This document shows, piece by piece, positions 1 to 5,851 of a DNA stretch of 7,960 nucleotides (the stretch's first letter is position 1; every line of letters starts with the position of its first letter). The translations under genes and the position numbers were made by a program. Origin of the DNA: Candidatus Omnitrophota bacterium (GTDB lineage: Bacteria; Hinthialibacterota; Hinthialibacteria; OLB16); contig JACKFH010000084.1 of the NCBI GenBank assembly GCA_020632575.1, positions 1 to 7,960 on the forward strand. The letters are read 5' to 3'. The notes under the pieces were generated by a model. The model was not told the DNA's origin. It searched no databases and worked only from the letters and a program-made list of their open reading frames with translations.

Positions 1-1669
1 TCGCCTGATCGCATTCGATAAAAATGTTGTTCTCGACCCAGTTGCCATACCCCCCGTGGTTGAACACCGCGCCAAAGTTTCCACCCGAGGCCTTGTAAAA
101 AACATTGCCCGTGACTGTTTGGCCTCCATCGCCATCGTCGAAATAGATTGCGCAACTCCCATGGGCAAACTCGCTCCCGATTTCGTGCCAGTAGTTGTGA
201 CGGATCACCGTGCCTCGATCCGAGGGGTTCCGCCCCATATAGAAAGCGCCGCAATCGTCCGAGGCCATGCTCACATGGTGGACATCGTTGAACTCGAATA
301 GATGATCGTTGCCGCCCAGGCCGATCGCTTGGTGCGGAGCATCGTGGATGTGGTTGTGAGTCATCTTCACTCCGACTCCACGAACCCAGATGTTGTAAGC
401 GGCGGTGCGCATTCGTTCGGAGACCCGATAGATATCGCAATTGTCGATTCGGTGCCCCGAGGGAGTGAGGGTCTTGCGATCCCCTCCGCTGATATGGACT
501 CCGCCGGTCCCATTGTGGTGGATGTCGCAGCTTTGAACTGTGTGGTTGGAACCACCCTCGACCGACAATCCGAGTTGGCCGATGTTGCGGATCTCACAAC
601 CCGCGATTGTGACATGGGATCCGTTGGTCACTTTCATCCCCTCACCCGCGCCATATTCCAGAACGAGGCCGGAGAATTGCACCTGCGATGCGTCATGAAC
701 CTCGATCAGTGGATCTCGGAGGAGGGACAACACCACCTCGGCTCCATCCAAATCGGAGGGTGGCCAGAAATAGAGCGCCTTTCCCTCGCGATCAATGAAG
801 TACTCGCCGGCTGTGTCCAACTCCTCCAGGAGGTTGACCGCGCGATATCGCCTTGCAGCGGGGTTGCCGTTTCCCAGACCATACACATGCTGTTTGGACA
901 AAGTGATCTGTCGAGTCTCCGGATCCACCGACTTCACTCGGATCGTCTCTGCCGCCCAATCGAAACACCAATAACCCTCCAGCCACAGGTCTTTCACTTT
1001 GGCCCAAGCCGATGGGTGGTCGCCCTTGTAAGTAAAAACGCCGAGTGCGCCGGACTCATGTTTCCGCCAAGGAGCCGGTCCGCTCTCAATGACTTGATCG
1101 ATCTCAGCCCACCCCTCGTTCGGCCACTGCGCCAGGGTCATTCGCTCTCCATTGAAGAAAAGTTCGGGGAGAGATTGCGCGTTTCGAAAACTTTCCGGAT
1201 AGACACCCAGGTCTTCGATTCCCAGTGCGGCGAGATCGACTCGGCGAACCGAATTGAGTGAGGGGTTGGGAAGCCGTTCGAAAGTTGTCGCATCGGTCAC
1301 TTCCTCGAAAGCATCAGCCGGGATTTGGCGCCCACCGGTCAGGTGAACTTTGAAGGGATGGATTGCACGGTATTGGACGATCGCTCCGGGCGCTCCACCA
1401 TCTTCTTGCGAGATCGAGAAGGTTTCTGTGAGCGAATAAACTCCATCGTGAATCCAAACGGTGGCGGTCTCCTCGCGGACTCCATCTACGCTTGCTTGAC
1501 GGAGGGTGTCACGCGCGGCGTTGAGGGTGGCGAGGGGCGCCTCTTGGGTTCCGGGATTGTCATCATTTCCGGAGGGGGAAACGTGGATTTCAATCGCCGA
1601 TCCCGCGGTTGGCGGGAGAATCAGGGCGAGAAAGAAGATGATCTTTCGGATCAACTCTGGCTGCCGCAT
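1..1669 (-). CDS. Secreted right-handed parallel beta-helix protein, probable polysaccharide-active (GH141-like?), C-terminus outside window
   Basis: An uninterrupted minus-strand frame gives 556 residues and runs off the window edge, so the C-terminus is missing. The ATG at 1669 follows a purine-rich GAGAGA and starts a Sec-type signal peptide (about residues 1-25: hydrophobic IIFFLALILPPTAGSA). Residues 29-53 (HVSPSGNDDNPGT, then PLATLNAARD) form the N-terminal motif typical of secreted beta-helix enzymes. A middle region with LFFNGERMTLAQWPNEG (170-186), WLEGYWCFDWA (229-239) and LEELDTAGEYFIDREGKALYFWPP (281-304) precedes helix coils rich in His, Asn and Gly (about 325-556). These include HDAPHQAIGLGGNDH (442-456), SDDCGAFYMGR (470-480) and IYFDDGDGG (508-516), whose acidic residues could be catalytic. 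The architecture resembles family GH141 and related planctomycete beta-helix proteins; the substrate cannot be read from sequence. The start lies inside larC, suggesting translational coupling. Fold and secretion are well supported; the enzyme family is tentative. Confidence 0.85.
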   Translation of the reverse strand, partial: MRQPELIRKIIFFLALILPPTAGSAIEIHVSPSGNDDNPGTQEAPLATLNAARDTLRQASVDGVREETATVWIHDGVYSLTETFSISQEDGGAPGAIVQYRAIHPFKVHLTGGRQIPADAFEEVTDATTFERLPNPSLNSVRRVDLAALGIEDLGVYPESFRNAQSLPELFFNGERMTLAQWPNEGWAEIDQVIESGPAPWRKHESGALGVFTYKGDHPSAWAKVKDLWLEGYWCFDWAAETIRVKSVDPETRQITLSKQHVYGLGNGNPAARRYRAVNLLEELDTAGEYFIDREGKALYFWPPSDLDGAEVVLSLLRDPLIEVHDASQVQFSGLVLEYGAGEGMKVTNGSHVTIAGCEIRNIGQLGLSVEGGSNHTVQSCDIHHNGTGGVHISGGDRKTLTPSGHRIDNCDIYRVSERMRTAAYNIWVRGVGVKMTHNHIHDAPHQAIGLGGNDHLFEFNDVHHVSMASDDCGAFYMGRNPSDRGTVIRHNYWHEIGSEFAHGSCAIYFDDGDGGQTVTGNVFYKASGGNFGAVFNHGGYGNWVENNIFIECDQA

Positions 1670-2829
1670 TCTCTCTGTGTCCAGGCTGAAAGCGCCGCGT
1701 TGTAAACCACCGACATCGGGACACCGGCGGTCTTGGCTGCTTCTTTTACCGCCGAAGCCTCCGGCGCCGCCTTTCCGGGAAGCCCTTTCGCGACCTTGAC
1801 TGGGATGACTCCATACTCGGTTTCGACTTCTTGGATCTCACGTTCGAGGATCGTTCGTTCAGCGAGATGCCGTCGGACCCCGAAGGTTGTTGTGCTTTCG
1901 AGCAACAGTTGTTCGCATTCGATTCGTCGAGTCTCCGGCGCGAGAAGGGTGATGAGCGTTCCCTGGCGCCCCTTCTTCATTTGAACCGGTGTGAAATACA
2001 GATCGAGCGTCCCCCTCTTGAAGGCATCCGTCCAGAGAGGTTCGAGAAATTCAGGGTTCATATCGTCGATTTCGCATTCGAGGACCCACACCCTATCCTG
2101 CTTCATGGCGCCCTCGCAAACGCCCTGGACCAATCGAAGCAGGTTGGGAAGCTCGCCTCCTTCATGAGTCGCGGCGCCCCATCCGCTTCGTTCGATTCGT
2201 AGGGACGGCCAATCGCCGAACGAGTCGGCAAGGGTGACCGCGAGCGCCGCTCCTGTCGGTGTGACCGATTCGAAGGGGACATCGATTGGCCGAGTCGGCG
2301 CTCCTTTCAAAATCTCCACCGTGGCGGGGGCGGGCAGGGGCATGACCCCATGCGCCATTCTCGCCTGACCTCTCGAAAGAGGAATCGAGGAGCAAATGAT
2401 CGATTCGGTTCCGAGTTCATAAAACCCGAGATGCGTTCCGACAATATCCAAAATAGCGTCGACCGCGCCAACTTCGTGGAAATGGATTTTGTCCGGTGTG
2501 GTTCCATGGACTTTCGCCTCGGCCTTGGCGAGGCAGGTGAACGTTTTGAGGGCGCCCTCGGTCACCTCCTTGGGAAGGTCCGACTGATTCAAGATCTCCT
2601 TAATGTGGTGGAGGTGACGATGGACATGCTCATGGGGAAATTCGACGACCGCTTGTTTGGAGGCGATGCCGCGTCGCACCACATCCTTAATCGTGACCTT
2701 TGCGCCATCGAGTTTCAGTCTTTCCGGGAGGCGTTCGAGCGATTCCGGTTGAAACCCAAGATCGACCAGCGCTCCCAGAAAGAGATCGCCGGAGAGTCCC
2801 GCGAAAGCGTCGATGTAGATCGTTTTCAT
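1651..2829 (-). CDS. larC: LarC, nickel-pincer cofactor nickel insertase (cyclometallase)
   Basis: The 392-residue product matches the LarC/DUF111 family over full length. LarC inserts nickel into pyridinium-3,5-bisthiocarboxylic acid mononucleotide using CTP, completing the nickel-pincer nucleotide cofactor of lactate racemase and relatives in the cytoplasm. Visible family marks are the N-terminal IDAFAGLSGD (residues 6-15), a metal-binding-type histidine cluster at 66-75 (H66, H68, H70, H72, H74, H75), IHFHEVGAVDAILD (115-128), HGVMPLPAPAT (160-170), SVTPTGAA (188-195), and C-terminal EIDDMNPE (253-260) followed by VQMKKGRQG (282-290). In Lactobacillus plantarum the gene is split and needs a programmed frameshift; here it is one continuous frame. 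It starts 6 bp after the proA stop, with AGGA about 11 nt upstream lying inside the end of proA, so coupling is likely. larA, larB and larE are not in the window. Confidence 0.95.
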   Translation of the reverse strand: MKTIYIDAFAGLSGDLFLGALVDLGFQPESLERLPERLKLDGAKVTIKDVVRRGIASKQAVVEFPHEHVHRHLHHIKEILNQSDLPKEVTEGALKTFTCLAKAEAKVHGTTPDKIHFHEVGAVDAILDIVGTHLGFYELGTESIICSSIPLSRGQARMAHGVMPLPAPATVEILKGAPTRPIDVPFESVTPTGAALAVTLADSFGDWPSLRIERSGWGAATHEGGELPNLLRLVQGVCEGAMKQDRVWVLECEIDDMNPEFLEPLWTDAFKRGTLDLYFTPVQMKKGRQGTLITLLAPETRRIECEQLLLESTTTFGVRRHLAERTILEREIQEVETEYGVIPVKVAKGLPGKAAPEASAVKEAAKTAGVPMSVVYNAALSAWTQRECGSQS

Positions 2830-2835
2830 AAGATC

Positions 2836-4107
2836 TTAAGTCCTCACTTGCCCCTCGCCGGAAACCAGGTACTTGGTGGTGACCAGATCATTCAGCCCCA
2901 TCGGGCCGCGAGCGTGAAGTTTGTCTGTGGAGATGCCGATCTCCGCGCCGAGACCGTATTGCTGACCGTCGGAGAAACGGGTCGAGGCGTTGACCATGAC
3001 CGAGGCGGAGTTGACCTCACGCTGAAACTTTCTTGCCGCTTTCCAGTCCTCGGTGACAATAGCGTCCGTGTGGTGGGAGCCGTAGTTCTCGATGTGATCG
3101 ATAGCGGCGTCGATGTCCGGGACAATCTTCACGCTCAAAATCAGATCGAGATACTCCTCGCGCCAGTCCTCCTCGGTCGCCGGTTTGGCCACCAAGCCGC
3201 TTTCCGCAAAAAGCCCCATTGTGACCTCGCACCCTCGCACCTCCACGCCGGTTTCGTTGAGCCGTTCGAGATGGGGAGTGAGGAATTCGGGCGCGATGTC
3301 TTTGTGAACCAGGAGCGTCTCCATCGCATTGCAGACTCCGGGGCGTTGGACCTTCGAGTTAAAAGAGATTTCGGCGGCCATTTCCAGATCGGCGTCCTTA
3401 TCGACATAGACATGACAGATGCCGTCATAATGTTTGATCACCGGGATGCGCGACTCGGAAACGACTCGCTCAATCAGGCTCTTCCCGCCGCGAGGGATGA
3501 CGACATCGATGTATTCATTGAGTTGAAGCATGGCCCCGACCGCCGCACGGTCGGTGGTCTCCAGGGTCTGGACCACATTCGGATCCACACCGTTTTCCGT
3601 ACAGGCCTCTCGAAAAGTTTTCGCAAGAGCGCGGTTCGAATGGAAAGCCTCGGAGCCGCCGCGAAGGATGGTGGCGTTGCCCGCTTTGAAACAGAGCGCG
3701 GCGGCGTCGATAGTCACATTGGGTCGGGACTCGTAAATGATGGCGATCACACCGATCGGCACCTGAACCTTGCTGATCTCGAGGCCATTGGGCCGACGCC
3801 AGGAGTGATGGGCCTCGCCCACCGGATCGGCCAGCGCGGCGACTTCTCGAAGGCCGGAGGTCATCGAGTCGATTGTCTTATCGGAGAGTGTCAATCGATC
3901 CAGCATCGCCGAGGAGAGCCCCTTCTCCTTACCGGTCTCGAGGTCCTTCGCGTTTTCCTCTCGCAGGGAATCGACCTGGGCCTCGATCTTTTCGGCGCAG
4001 TCGGTGAGCACTTTGTCCTTCAAGTCGGTGGACAGCCCCCCGCAAACCCGGGAAGCTTTGCGCGCCTGTTGGGCCAATTGAATCACTGAATCCTCAACGC
4101 TAGTCAT
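2836..4107 (-). CDS. proA: Gamma-glutamyl phosphate reductase (glutamate-5-semialdehyde dehydrogenase)
   Basis: The 423-residue product has the normal ProA length. ProA reduces gamma-glutamyl phosphate to glutamate-5-semialdehyde with NADPH, the second step of proline synthesis, in the cytoplasm. Family marks include VPIGVIAIIYESRPNVTIDAA (116-136), KAGNATILRGGSEA (141-154), the predicted catalytic cysteine C259 in QRPGVCNAMETLL, the ProA signature across VPDIDAAIDHIENYGSHHTDAI (329-350), and the C-terminal EIGISTDKLHARGPMGLNDL (389-408). The ATG at 4107 begins the conserved N-terminus directly; a weak AAAGGA lies upstream. proA is the first gene of a probable unit with larC (6 bp downstream) and the beta-helix gene. 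proB, its usual partner, is not in the window. Confidence 0.97.
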   Translation of the reverse strand: MTSVEDSVIQLAQQARKASRVCGGLSTDLKDKVLTDCAEKIEAQVDSLREENAKDLETGKEKGLSSAMLDRLTLSDKTIDSMTSGLREVAALADPVGEAHHSWRRPNGLEISKVQVPIGVIAIIYESRPNVTIDAAALCFKAGNATILRGGSEAFHSNRALAKTFREACTENGVDPNVVQTLETTDRAAVGAMLQLNEYIDVVIPRGGKSLIERVVSESRIPVIKHYDGICHVYVDKDADLEMAAEISFNSKVQRPGVCNAMETLLVHKDIAPEFLTPHLERLNETGVEVRGCEVTMGLFAESGLVAKPATEEDWREEYLDLILSVKIVPDIDAAIDHIENYGSHHTDAIVTEDWKAARKFQREVNSASVMVNASTRFSDGQQYGLGAEIGISTDKLHARGPMGLNDLVTTKYLVSGEGQVRT

Positions 4108-4136
4108 GCTCTCAATAATCCTTTGAACATCAATTC

Positions 4137-4166
4137 ATTCTATTTGGGCCAGCGATTGTAGGTCGA
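4137..4166 (-). promoter_or_regulatory. Candidate sigma-70-type promoter for proA-larC unit
   Basis: On the minus strand a TCGACC box (4166-4161, 4 of 6 matches to TTGACA) and a TAGAAT box (4142-4137, 5 of 6 to TATAAT) are separated by 18 bp. The predicted start would leave a leader of about 20-30 nt before the proA ATG. It lies between the probable terminator and proA, the right place for this operon. Judged by eye only. Confidence 0.3.
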
Positions 4167-4173
4167 ACTGGGT

Positions 4174-4207
4174 AAAAATGCGAGAATCGGAACTTAATCC
4201 TTATTCT
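4174..4207 (-). terminator. Weak candidate Rho-independent terminator
   Basis: Read on the minus strand, AGAAT (4207-4203) can pair with ATTCT (4187-4183). Inside, GGA can pair with TCC across an imperfect loop, and CGCATTTTT follows directly. The stem is short and A+T-rich, so strength is doubtful. It overlaps the end of the displaced DUF1223-like tail, as expected if this was once that gene's terminator, and it would now end the parDE transcript before proA. Confidence 0.3.
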
Positions 4208-4236
4208 GGACCGGAGAATTCCCCGCGCCAAGGATC
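4194..4236 (-). pseudogene. Displaced 3'-end remnant of the DUF1223 gene
   Basis: Read on the minus strand in the same frame as the DUF1223 gene, this stretch encodes ILGAGNSPVQNKD followed by TAA (4196-4194). The intact gene ends ILGAGTSPAKIEAK-TAG. The first eight codons differ at one base (Thr/Asn); the remaining few residues diverge but are similar in number. The remnant lacks everything upstream and starts 5 nt after the ParE stop codon. It is best explained as the original 3' end of the DUF1223 gene, cut off by the toxin-antitoxin module; a leftover from a tandem duplication is the alternative. Confidence 0.5.
4211..4236. repeat. 26-bp direct repeat, copy distal to DUF1223 gene
   Basis: This matches 4911-4936 at 25 of 26 positions, the one difference being T4219 versus G4919. 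The offset is exactly 700 bp and similarity stops abruptly on both sides. The core of this copy is a near-palindrome: CGGAGAATTCCCCG (4212-4225) differs from its reverse complement only at one symmetric pair of positions. It sits 5 bp beyond the ParE stop codon. Confidence 0.85.
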
Positions 4237-4241
4237 TGAAA

Positions 4242-4556
4242 TCAAAGGTCCTCGAGAATCGATGGAAGATCTCGTGAAGCATGGATAATACGGTCCACCT
4301 CAATTCGATCTCCCTCGAACCGATAGAATATCATGTACTTGGGAAAACCAGAAACATGCCATACGCGAAAATTCTTTCGTCGAGGAGGCTGGATTTCGAG
4401 GAGTTTACCAATTCGTGGATTCTCTTGGAGCAACTGGAAAGACTTCTCCGCAGATTCTAGAAACCGGTGCGCCGCCTGAATGCTATCTTCAGCTATGTAG
4501 TCGGCGTTTTCGAGAAGGTCCAGTATGGCCCCCCTCGTTTTATGGAGGCTAGCCAT
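4242..4556 (-). CDS. parE: ParE/RelE-family toxin of type II toxin-antitoxin system
   Basis: The 104-residue product has the RelE/ParE superfamily layout: an N-terminal helical part (ILDLLENADYIAEDSIQAAHRF, 11-32), SFQLLQENPRIGKLL (39-53) and a C-terminal strand core with FRVWHVSGFPKYMIFYRF (63-80) and IEVDRIIHASRD (85-96). ParE toxins typically poison DNA gyrase, while RelE relatives cut mRNA on ribosomes; sequence alone does not decide the target. The frame extends 20 codons further upstream, but the ATG at 4556 is preferred. It shares one base with the parD stop (TAATG), the usual antitoxin-toxin coupling, and the family N-terminus begins there. The stop lies 5 bp from the distal 26-bp repeat. 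No disruption is seen, so the toxin is probably functional. Confidence 0.88.
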   Translation of the reverse strand: MASLHKTRGAILDLLENADYIAEDSIQAAHRFLESAEKSFQLLQENPRIGKLLEIQPPRRKNFRVWHVSGFPKYMIFYRFEGDRIEVDRIIHASRDLPSILEDL

Positions 4557-4816
4557 TACTCGGCTCGAGTTCTTTCGGCATGCCTCCGGTTGACTTCCTC
4601 TCGAATTCTCCGCCAATCATCCTTGGTCATTTCACTTGATCCCGATTCCAATCCTTCCTCAAGCATCCGATGGAGTTTCGCCCATTCCTTCCTTTTTTGG
4701 TCCTCAATCACTAGGCCCTGAAAATACTCGCTGGGATCCTCAATTCCTCTCTCCTTTAACTCAGAGTCGAGGAATTCTCGCATTGAATCGGGTAAATTGA
4801 TCGTAATTGTAGTCAT
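4556..4816 (-). CDS. parD: ParD-family antitoxin (ribbon-helix-helix)
   Basis: The 86-residue product begins MTTITINLPDSMREFLDSEL, a ribbon-helix-helix strand and first helix as in ParD/CopG antitoxins. Next come a loop with EDPSEYFQGLVIEDQ (26-40), a charged helix, and a C-terminal tail with SGSSEMTKDDWRRIREEV (58-75), the part that normally wraps the toxin. The dimeric N-terminus would bind the operon's own operator and autorepress. The open frame extends upstream into the DUF1223 gene on another frame, but the ATG at 4816 has a strong GAGGAG seven nt upstream and starts the domain exactly. It overlaps parE by one base. About 74 bp separate it from the DUF1223 stop. Confidence 0.85.
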   Translation of the reverse strand: MTTITINLPDSMREFLDSELKERGIEDPSEYFQGLVIEDQKRKEWAKLHRMLEEGLESGSSEMTKDDWRRIREEVNRRHAERTRAE

Positions 4817-4823
4817 TGTGTGA

Positions 4824-4864
4824 CTCCTCGATATGAGTTTAGGAGATTCGGGTGGGACTGAAAA
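4824..4864 (-). promoter_or_regulatory. parD ribosome binding site and weak candidate promoter
   Basis: The ribosome binding site GAGGAG (4829-4824) is the best in the window and fixes the parD start at 4816. Upstream, TTTTCA (4864-4859) and TAAACT (4841-4836) are 17 bp apart with 4 of 6 matches each, a weak promoter-like pair that would give a very short leader. CTCCT just upstream could pair with AGGAG over a 12-nt loop and partly hide the site. No clear palindromic ParD operator was seen. Confidence 0.3.
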
Positions 4865-4890
4865 GCGTTTTTGTCGTGGCCAGAATTGGA

Positions 4891-5670
4891 CTATTTTGCC
4901 TCGATCTTTGCCGGAGAAGTCCCCGCGCCAAGGATCAGCTGCGAGAGATGTTCTTGCAGCAAGACCACCACGTGGCTGTTCTCTTTCGACCAATCCGGGT
5001 TCCAATCCATCGTCACTTTCTTCTTGAAAGGGAGATCTCGGTCGTCTCGGATGACTCCCACCCGTTTGATTTCTCGGACCACCGCATCATGCCTTAGAGT
5101 TCGACCGGAATTCTCGCCTCGCTCGACCCGAGTGGTGAGATTGTCCTCGGTGATTACAACGAGAACATCTAGCGATTCTCCTTCGGGTATGGACACGCCC
5201 TTGGGCGTCTCGAGGTTGACAGTGAGAGTTTCGGGTTCCGTGAACGACACAACCACTTTGACTTCGACTCCCGGTCTTTCCGCCAGATACTGAGCCCCCT
5301 TCAGAATGGCTGTTCGGTCGGCGCCGTTGATCCCTCCTAAACCATTCAAGACCGCCTCCGGAGTGAAGACGCTCTCCCTCTTGCTGCTCTGCGCGTAAGC
5401 ATATTGTCTGCGTGTGTAATCCTCTTTCGAAAACCGGTCGGTCCACCCCAGCTTATTCCAGTAATCGACATGCCATCCGAGCGGGATGATCTCGACCCCG
5501 TCGATTGGGGTTTTCCCGGCAATCTCCGAGAGAACCTTGTCGGCGGGCGGACAACTGGAGCAGCCCTCGGAGGTGAAAAGTTCGAGGACGACTGGGGCGG
5601 ACAAGGCCTCGGTTTGACATCCGAGATAATGTAGAAAGCACATTGTCAACAACAAAGCGATCTTTTTCAT
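4891..5670 (-). CDS. Secreted DUF1223 family thioredoxin-like protein
   Basis: From the ATG at 5670 the product is 259 residues. MKKIALLLTMCFLHYLGCQTEALS is a signal peptide; YLGC resembles a lipobox, but Tyr at -3 makes a lipoprotein uncertain. The mature part opens with VVLELFTSEGCSSCPPADKVL (27-47), the DUF1223 hallmark with a CxxC pair (C37, C40) on a thioredoxin-like fold. PLGWHVDYWNKLGWTDRFS (63-81), RRQYAYAQ (87-94) and VFTPEAVLNG (101-110) follow, all conserved in the family. It probably acts in the periplasm; its biochemical role is not established. The frame can extend 18 codons to a TTG at 5724, and an in-frame ATG lies at 5691. None has a clear ribosome binding site, and 5670 best fits the signal peptide. 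Its last codons overlap a 26-bp repeat, and the final residues (AKIEAK) seem to come from the inserted parDE cassette. Confidence 0.87.
   Translation of the reverse strand: MKKIALLLTMCFLHYLGCQTEALSAPVVLELFTSEGCSSCPPADKVLSEIAGKTPIDGVEIIPLGWHVDYWNKLGWTDRFSKEDYTRRQYAYAQSSKRESVFTPEAVLNGLGGINGADRTAILKGAQYLAERPGVEVKVVVSFTEPETLTVNLETPKGVSIPEGESLDVLVVITEDNLTTRVERGENSGRTLRHDAVVREIKRVGVIRDDRDLPFKKKVTMDWNPDWSKENSHVVVLLQEHLSQLILGAGTSPAKIEAK
4911..4936. repeat. 26-bp direct repeat, copy inside the 3' end of the DUF1223 gene
   Basis: This copy encodes ILGAGTSP near the C-terminus of the DUF1223 protein, six residues before its stop. It matches 4211-4236 with one mismatch. The two copies bracket parD and parE in direct orientation. 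Confidence 0.85.
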
Positions 5671-5706
5671 GGGCGTGATTTTTCGGTCCATTTGAACGAT
5701 GACTTC

Positions 5707-5731
5707 AAGATTTGAACGTATCAAAGATCTT
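5707..5731. repeat. Imperfect inverted repeat upstream of the DUF1223 gene
   Basis: AAGATTTGA (5707-5715) can pair with TCAAAGATCTT (5721-5731) around the loop ACGTA, giving nine pairs with a two-base bulge. The central TTTGA-ACGTA-TCAAA is perfect. There is no T tract, so it is unlikely to be a strong terminator for the oxidoreductase gene upstream. It could be an operator or mRNA hairpin for the DUF1223 gene. It lies in the 180-bp intergenic region 5671-5851, which holds nothing else recognisable. Confidence 0.35.
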
Positions 5732-5851
5732 CAAGTTATGAGGAAATGTTGAGTGATCCTTGTCTCTTATTACCGAAATCCAGTCCCAAAGATGACGCTT
5801 CTACGAGAAGGCGCACACTCCCCACATACTGTCATCACCGCCGAAACGGAA

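Larger units (their letters stand above)
4211..4910 (-). mobile_element. Putative compact parDE cassette inserted at a gene 3' end
   Basis: This is the unit that recombination between the two 26-bp direct repeats would excise: one repeat copy, parE, parD, the parD leader, and the last codons and stop of the current DUF1223 gene. Rough counts give about 43% GC at 4261-4380 against about 62% at 3241-3300 in proA, which fits separate ancestry. The two DUF1223 3' ends on either side indicate insertion with replacement of the gene tail. No transposase, integrase, terminal inverted repeats or recognisable attC site is present, so mobility is an inference from the repeat pattern alone. Confidence 0.3.

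Noticed and set aside
302..1261. A 319-codon open frame on the plus strand
   Set aside because: It lies opposite the beta-helix gene, whose minus-strand frame is continuous for 556 codons with a signal peptide and family motifs. The plus-strand product has no recognisable motifs.
1651..2829. A programmed frameshift in larC as known from lactobacilli
   Set aside because: The gene is one uninterrupted frame of normal length with both N- and C-terminal family motifs.
2350..4089. A 579-codon open frame on the plus strand opposite proA and the start of larC
   Set aside because: It is antisense to two confidently identified conserved genes. Its translation shows no recognisable domain, and long stop-free antisense frames are common opposite GC-rich coding sequence.
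4557..4616. N-terminal extension of ParE by 20 codons
   Set aside because: The extension overlaps parD heavily and has no ParE similarity. The TAATG junction at 4556 gives a standard coupled start.
4211..4936. Integron gene cassette interpretation of the parDE unit
   Set aside because: No attC-like paired core sites or folded recombination site could be seen; the repeat is part of a coding sequence instead.
4817..5005. N-terminal extension of ParD by 63 codons
   Set aside because: It runs out of frame through the DUF1223 coding end. The ribbon-helix-helix domain starts exactly at the ATG at 4816, which has the strongest ribosome binding site in the window.
4833..5293. Several overlapping plus-strand frames near the DUF1223 3' end
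   Set aside because: They are opposite the DUF1223 gene and the parD leader, are mutually overlapping, and show no family motif.
5614..5619. Lipobox reading (YLGC) making the DUF1223 protein a lipoprotein
   Set aside because: Tyr at -3 and Leu at -2 fit the lipobox poorly. An ordinary signal peptide is at least as likely, so it was not called.
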